From NCBI RefSeq assembly GCF_014204715.1, contig NZ_JACHLY010000001.1, positions 4,920,501-4,984,500 of the forward strand: a stretch of 64,000 nt of DNA. The letters are read 5' to 3'. This DNA is from Streptomonospora salina. GTDB lineage: Bacteria; Actinomycetota; Actinomycetes; Streptosporangiales; Streptosporangiaceae. Positions 60,153-64,000 of this stretch are shown piece by piece (positions within the stretch are counted from its first letter, which is position 1; every line of letters begins with the position of its first letter). A program made the position numbers and the translations under genes. The notes under the pieces are model-generated. The model saw only the letters and a list, made by a program, of their open reading frames with translations. It ran no database searches and was not told where the DNA came from.

Positions 60153-61610
60153 CTACTCCAGGCGCAGGCGCGCCGCCGCCGCGTCCCATGCGGCGGTGTC
60201 GGCGGCCGGCTCGTAGCGGCGGGGCCGCTGGGTGGCGTGGATCAGGTGCCGCAGGTCGGCGTGGGAGGCGCCCGGGACGGCGGCGCGGGCCTGGACCGCG
60301 AGGTTGCCGATGGCCGTCGCCTCCACCGGGCCGGCCTCCACCGGCAGGCCCAGGGCGTCGGCGGTCCACTGGCACAGCAGCTCGTTGCGCGCGCCCCCGC
60401 CCACCAGGTGCACCACCTCGATGTCGCGTCCCGCCAGCGCGCACGCCCGCCGCAGGGTGTCGCGGTGGGCCAGCGCCAGGCTCTCCAGAACGCAGCGCAG
60501 CAGCGCACCGCGATCGGCGGGCTCGGCCTGGCCGGTCTCGCGCAGGTGCGCGGAGATGCGCTCGGGCATGCCGCCGGGCGGCAGATAGCGGGGGTCGCCG
60601 GCGTCGATGAGGCCGGCGAACGCCGGCGCTGCGGCGGCCTCCTGCAGCAGCCCCGGCAGCGCGGAGTCGTCCAGGTCCCACGCGCGCAGGCACTCCTGGA
60701 CCAGCCACAGCCCCATGATGTTGCGCAGGAACCGGGTGGTGCCGTCGACGCCGAGCTCGTTGGTGAAGTTGGCGGCGCGCGCCTCCTGCGCGGTCACCGG
60801 AGCCTCCAGCTCCAGACCCGCCAGCGACCAGGTACCGCAGGAGACGTAGCCGAACCGCTCGGTGCGCGCCGGCACCGCCGCCACCGCCGAAGCGGTGTCG
60901 TGGGAGGCGACGGCGGCCACCGCAGTGCCCGCGTCGAGTCCGGTGTGCTCGGCGGGGCCGGGCAGCAGCGTGCCGATGCGCTCGCCGGGGGAGCGCAGCG
61001 CGCCCAGCAGGGCCGGGTCGATGCCGGCCGCCTCCGCCAGTTCGGGCGACCAGCGGCGCGTGGCGACGTCGAGCAGGCCGGTGGTGGAGGCGTTGGTGGC
61101 TTCGGCGCCGCGCTCTCCCGTCAGCCAGTAGGCCAGCAGGTCGGGGATGAGCAGCAGCGCGTCCGCGCCGTGCAGCTGCGGTGTGCCCCGCGCGGCGGCG
61201 AGCTGGAAGATCGTGTTGAAGGGCAGGAACTGCAGCCCGTTGCGGGCATACAGCTGCGCGGCGCCCAGGCGCTCGACCATCGCGGGTGCGACGGTGCCGG
61301 TGCGGGGATCGCGGTAGTGGTGGGGCAGCCCCAGCAGCGCGCCGTCCGCGTCGAGCAGGCCGTAGTCCACGGCCCAGGAGTCGATGCCGACCGAACGGGG
61401 CGCGTGCGGCGCGGCGGCGCGCAGCCCGTCGAGCATGCCGTGGTAGAGGCCGCCGATGTCCCAGTGCAGTCCGCTGGGCAGGCGCAGCGGCCGGTTGGGG
61501 AAGCGGTGCACCTCGGTCAGCGCGAGCTCGCCGGGGCCGATGCGGCCCGCGACGACGCGCCCGCTGGAGGCGCCCAGGTCGACGGCGGCGAAGACGTCGG
61601 AGGAGGACAC
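60153..61610 (-). CDS. rhaB: Rhamnulokinase (FGGY family)
   Basis: The protein has 485 residues from GTG 61610. AAVDLGASSGRVVAGRIG, PLRLPSGLHWDIGGLYHGML, SVGIDSWAVDYGLLDADGAL and VVHLVGGGARNELLCQWTAD are the ATP- and sugar-binding blocks of RhaB. It phosphorylates L-rhamnulose at C1. The gene follows the aldolase/dehydrogenase gene by 150 bp in the same direction, so the two steps are encoded together. No rhamnose isomerase is visible in the window. Confidence 0.93.
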   Translation of the reverse strand: MSSSDVFAAVDLGASSGRVVAGRIGPGELALTEVHRFPNRPLRLPSGLHWDIGGLYHGMLDGLRAAAPHAPRSVGIDSWAVDYGLLDADGALLGLPHHYRDPRTGTVAPAMVERLGAAQLYARNGLQFLPFNTIFQLAAARGTPQLHGADALLLIPDLLAYWLTGERGAEATNASTTGLLDVATRRWSPELAEAAGIDPALLGALRSPGERIGTLLPGPAEHTGLDAGTAVAAVASHDTASAVAAVPARTERFGYVSCGTWSLAGLELEAPVTAQEARAANFTNELGVDGTTRFLRNIMGLWLVQECLRAWDLDDSALPGLLQEAAAAPAFAGLIDAGDPRYLPPGGMPERISAHLRETGQAEPADRGALLRCVLESLALAHRDTLRRACALAGRDIEVVHLVGGGARNELLCQWTADALGLPVEAGPVEATAIGNLAVQARAAVPGASHADLRHLIHATQRPRRYEPAADTAAWDAAAARLRLE

Positions 61611-61760
61611 GGCGGGCCTTTCCGGGTGAGAGCGGCCGGCGGGCCGCGGGGAGGTCGGGTGCGGTACCCGGCGCCGGACGGGAAGCCGGGGCGGGGCGTC
61701 GGCGGAGAAGGGGCGGGCAGAGTGAGGGCGGGAGCGTCGGCGCCCCCGCCCCCGCCCGCC

Positions 61761-63815
61761 TCAGCGCAGGAAGGCGGCCGCCACGCCCGCATCGACGGGG
61801 ACGTGCAGCCCGGTGGTGTGGCTGAGCTCCCCGCAGGTCAGCGCGTAGACGGCGTTGGCCACGTTCTCCGGCAGCACCTCGCGCTTGAGCAGGGTGCGCT
61901 GGGCGTAGAACGCGCCCAGCTCCTCCTCGGGTACGCCGTAGACGGCGGCGCGCTGGGCGCCCCAGCCGCCCGCGAAGATGCCCGAGCCGCGCACGACCCC
62001 GTCGGGGTTGACGCCGTTGACGCGGATCCCCTCGCCGCCCAGTTCGGCGGCCAGCAGCCGCACCTGGTGGGCCTGGTCGGCCTTGGCCGCCCCGTAGGCG
62101 ATGTTGTTGGGGCCGGCGAACACCCCGTTCTTGCTGCAGATGTAGACGATGTCGCCGCCCATGCCCTGGCGGGTGAGCACCCGCGCGGCCTCCCGGGAGA
62201 CCAGGAACGACCCGCGCGCCATGACCCGGTGCTGCAGATCCCAGTCCTGCTCGGTGGTCTCCAGCAGCGGCTTGGAGACCGACAGCCCCGCGTTGTTGAC
62301 CACCAGGTCCACACCGCCGAAGGCCAGGACGCTCTCCTGCAGCGCCGCCGCGATCCCGTCGGGATCGGTGACGTCGACCGCCACCGCGACCGCGGCGTCG
62401 GCGCCGCCCAGTTCGGCGGCCACCTCGGCGGCGGCGTCGGTGTCGCGGTCGGCCACCGCCACGCATGCGCCCTCGGCGGCCAGGCGACGGGCCGTGGCCC
62501 GGCCGATGCCCGAACCGCCGCCGGTCACCAGCGCGATCCGGGTCGCCAGCGGCTTGGGCGCCGGCTTGCGGCGCAGCTTGGCCTCCTCCAGCTCCCAGTA
62601 TTCGATCCGGAACTTCTCCGACTCGGGGATGGGGGAGTAGGCGGAAAGCGTCTCGGCGCCGCGCATGACGTTGATCGCGTTGGCGTAGAACTCGCCGGCG
62701 ACCCGCGCCGTCTGCTTGTCGGCGCCGAAGGAGAACATGCCCACGCCCGGGACCAGCACGATCGCGGGATCGGCGCCGCGCATGGGCGGCGAGTCCGCGT
62801 CGGCGTGGCGCTCGTAGTAGGCCCGGTAGTCCTCCCGGTAGGCGGCGTGCAGCTCGCTCAGCCGCTCCAGGGCCTGGTCGATCGGCGCGTCGGCGGCGAC
62901 GTCGAGCACCAGCGGGCGCACCTTGGTGCGCAGGAAGTGGTCCGGGCAGGAGGTGCCCAGGGCCGCCAGCCGCTCCAGCGCGGAGCGCGAGACGAAGTCC
63001 AGCACCGCCTCGCTGTCGGTGTAGTGGCCCACCTGCGGCCGGTCGGTCGAGGCCAGCCCGCGCACCGCCGGCAGCAGCGCGGCTGCGCGCTCGCGGCGCT
63101 GCGCCTCGGGCAGCGGCGCGCGGCCCGCGACGACGTCTCCGAAGGGGTGGGGCCCGTCCGTGCCGCGTTCGGCGATGAAGCGCTCGGCGGTGCGGATGAT
63201 CTCCAGGGAGTTGGCCTCGCACTCTTCGGCGGTCTCGCCCCAGGCGGTGATGCCGTGCCCGCCCAGGACCACCCCGACGGCTTGCGGGTTGTCCCGCTTG
63301 ATCGCCGCGATGTCCAGCCCCAGCTGGAATCCGGGGCGGCGCCAGGGCACCCAGGCGACCTTGTCGCCGAAGCACTCGGCCGTCAGCTTCCGCCCGTCGG
63401 CGGCGCAGGCCAGCGCGATGCCGGAGTCGGGGTGGAGGTGGTCGACGTGGGCGGCCTCGACCAGGCCGTGCATCGCGGTGTCGATGGAGGGCGCGGCACC
63501 GCCCTTGCCGTGGGCGCAGTAGTCGAACGCGGCGACCATCTCGTCTTCGCGCTCGACGCCCGGGTAGACCCCGGGCAGGGCGCGCAGCCGGTCCAGCCGC
63601 AGCACCGACAGCCCCGCTTCGGTGAGCGTGCCCAGGTCGCCGCCGGAGCCCTTGACCCACATCAGCTCGGTGCCCTCGCCGGTGACGGGGTCGGTGGCGG
63701 TGCCTTTGGCCGAGGCGTTGCCGCCGGCGTAGTTGGTGTTGCGCGGGTCGGAGCCCAGCCGGTGCGAGCGCTCCAGCAGCGCCGCGACCTGGGCGTGGGT
63801 CGTCTGCTCGGTCAT
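61761..63815 (-). CDS. Bifunctional rhamnulose-1-phosphate aldolase / short-chain dehydrogenase
   Basis: The protein has 684 residues. The N-terminal class II aldolase domain (about 1-380) has YAGGNASAKGTATDPVTGEG, DHLHPDSGIALACAADGRKL (zinc His) and VVLGGHGITAWGETAEECEA (zinc His). The C-terminal SDR domain has IALVTGGGSGIGRATARRLA, VNNAGLSVSKPL and YGAAKADQAH with the Tyr-x3-Lys pair. The aldolase gives dihydroxyacetone phosphate and L-lactaldehyde, and the dehydrogenase oxidises lactaldehyde. ATG at 63815 follows AGGGGAC. Length matches the family. Confidence 0.93.
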   Translation of the reverse strand: MTEQTTHAQVAALLERSHRLGSDPRNTNYAGGNASAKGTATDPVTGEGTELMWVKGSGGDLGTLTEAGLSVLRLDRLRALPGVYPGVEREDEMVAAFDYCAHGKGGAAPSIDTAMHGLVEAAHVDHLHPDSGIALACAADGRKLTAECFGDKVAWVPWRRPGFQLGLDIAAIKRDNPQAVGVVLGGHGITAWGETAEECEANSLEIIRTAERFIAERGTDGPHPFGDVVAGRAPLPEAQRRERAAALLPAVRGLASTDRPQVGHYTDSEAVLDFVSRSALERLAALGTSCPDHFLRTKVRPLVLDVAADAPIDQALERLSELHAAYREDYRAYYERHADADSPPMRGADPAIVLVPGVGMFSFGADKQTARVAGEFYANAINVMRGAETLSAYSPIPESEKFRIEYWELEEAKLRRKPAPKPLATRIALVTGGGSGIGRATARRLAAEGACVAVADRDTDAAAEVAAELGGADAAVAVAVDVTDPDGIAAALQESVLAFGGVDLVVNNAGLSVSKPLLETTEQDWDLQHRVMARGSFLVSREAARVLTRQGMGGDIVYICSKNGVFAGPNNIAYGAAKADQAHQVRLLAAELGGEGIRVNGVNPDGVVRGSGIFAGGWGAQRAAVYGVPEEELGAFYAQRTLLKREVLPENVANAVYALTCGELSHTTGLHVPVDAGVAAAFLR

Positions 63816-63853
63816 GTCGTCCCCTGAAGTTCGCTGGATGTGTGCTGCTGGGC

Positions 63854-64000
63854 TCAGTCGACCGCGAAGTCGGCCACGTGGACGGGGGAGGGCTCCTCGC
63901 CGGTGCTCGGCTCCTGGTAGAAGACCGACAGCCGGCCGTCGGAGTCCAGACGCGAGTCGTCGACCAGGACTTCCCCGAAGGAGTCGATCCCGGCCCCGTC
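63854..64000 (-). CDS. C-terminus of an unidentified protein, cut by window edge
   Basis: A leftward frame enters at the window end and stops at 63854, giving 48 residues that include IDSFGEVLVDDSRLDSDGRL and SVFYQEPSTGEEPSP, ending VHVADFAVD. It lies 38 bp upstream of the aldolase/dehydrogenase gene in the same direction, so it is probably part of the rhamnose operon. I do not recognise the family from this tail. Confidence 0.6.
   Translation of the reverse strand, partial: DGAGIDSFGEVLVDDSRLDSDGRLSVFYQEPSTGEEPSPVHVADFAVD

Noticed and set aside
59863-63660. A 1265-codon open frame antisense to the rhamnose genes and a similar 1228-codon frame on the plus strand
   Set aside because: Both are shadows of rhaB and the aldolase/dehydrogenase gene. 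They are Arg/Pro/Gly-rich with no domains, as expected from third-position G/C saturation.

Overview
The window is very GC-rich, with third codon positions almost always G or C. It has many overlapping ATGA or GTGA start/stop junctions, several GTG/TTG starts, and abundant TetR/GntR/LysR/IclR regulators. This fits a filamentous actinomycete; I would guess Nocardiopsaceae (Nocardiopsis/Streptomonospora-like), but nothing in the window fixes the genus.

Layout, left half. 1-9.4 kb: the tail of a siderophore-interacting protein gene, a small NTF2-fold gene, a chimeric pseudogene (aminomethyltransferase tail joined to an NmrA-like remnant), an nsrR-hmp nitric-oxide module with a clear palindromic operator, an XRE/PPOX protein, a tandem universal stress protein, an SDR remnant, a DUF2231 membrane protein and an amidohydrolase. 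9.6-15.7 kb: a cobalamin riboswitch, a possible 20-residue leader peptide, and an Opp/Nik-type ABC importer whose two ATPases are fused, followed by a convergent methyltransferase. 15.9-24.1 kb: a DrrAB-type drug exporter with a divergent TetR and twin operators, gene debris (DUF1722 and MMPL tails), a TetR/MFS pair with two palindromes, a VOC/WYL-regulator pair and a DHFR-like reductase.

Centre, 24.2-38.4 kb: the most interesting locus. Leftward runs a ribosomal-peptide (azole-type, TOMM) pathway: a 39-residue precursor peptide, a leader-binding ThiF-like protein, a CocE-type hydrolase fused in frame to a YcaO cyclodehydratase, a SagB-like dehydrogenase and a two-gene ABC exporter. Rightward, from the same 108-bp promoter gap, runs a five-gene operon: a beta-propeller protein, an S9 prolyl-oligopeptidase-like enzyme, and a complete FecBCD-type metal-chelate importer. 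A 15-bp sequence resembling an actinobacterial Zur box lies between the two. The arrangement suggests a metal-responsive, ribosomally made metallophore with its own export, re-import and possible intracellular processing. That reading is an inference from gene content.

38.4-47 kb: scrambled mobile DNA. It holds a cut-down sbnB-like gene, IS5-type and IS701-type transposase fragments fused to each other, an alpha/beta hydrolase/AraC pair, and a small integrative-element remnant (PAPS-reductase-like, XF1762, excisionase, integrase) abutting a tRNA-Val/Cys/Gly cluster, then moeA and an IS481 stump.

47-64 kb: mostly catabolism and regulation. It holds a GntR regulator, a LysR regulator, a TetR-controlled QacA/EmrB-type exporter, an IclR regulator, a gluconate module (gntK, GntR regulator, gntP with related operators), class I mannose-6-phosphate isomerase, an acyl-CoA dehydrogenase with a divergent TetR, and a rhamnose catabolic pair (rhamnulokinase plus bifunctional aldolase/dehydrogenase). 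A gene runs off the right edge.
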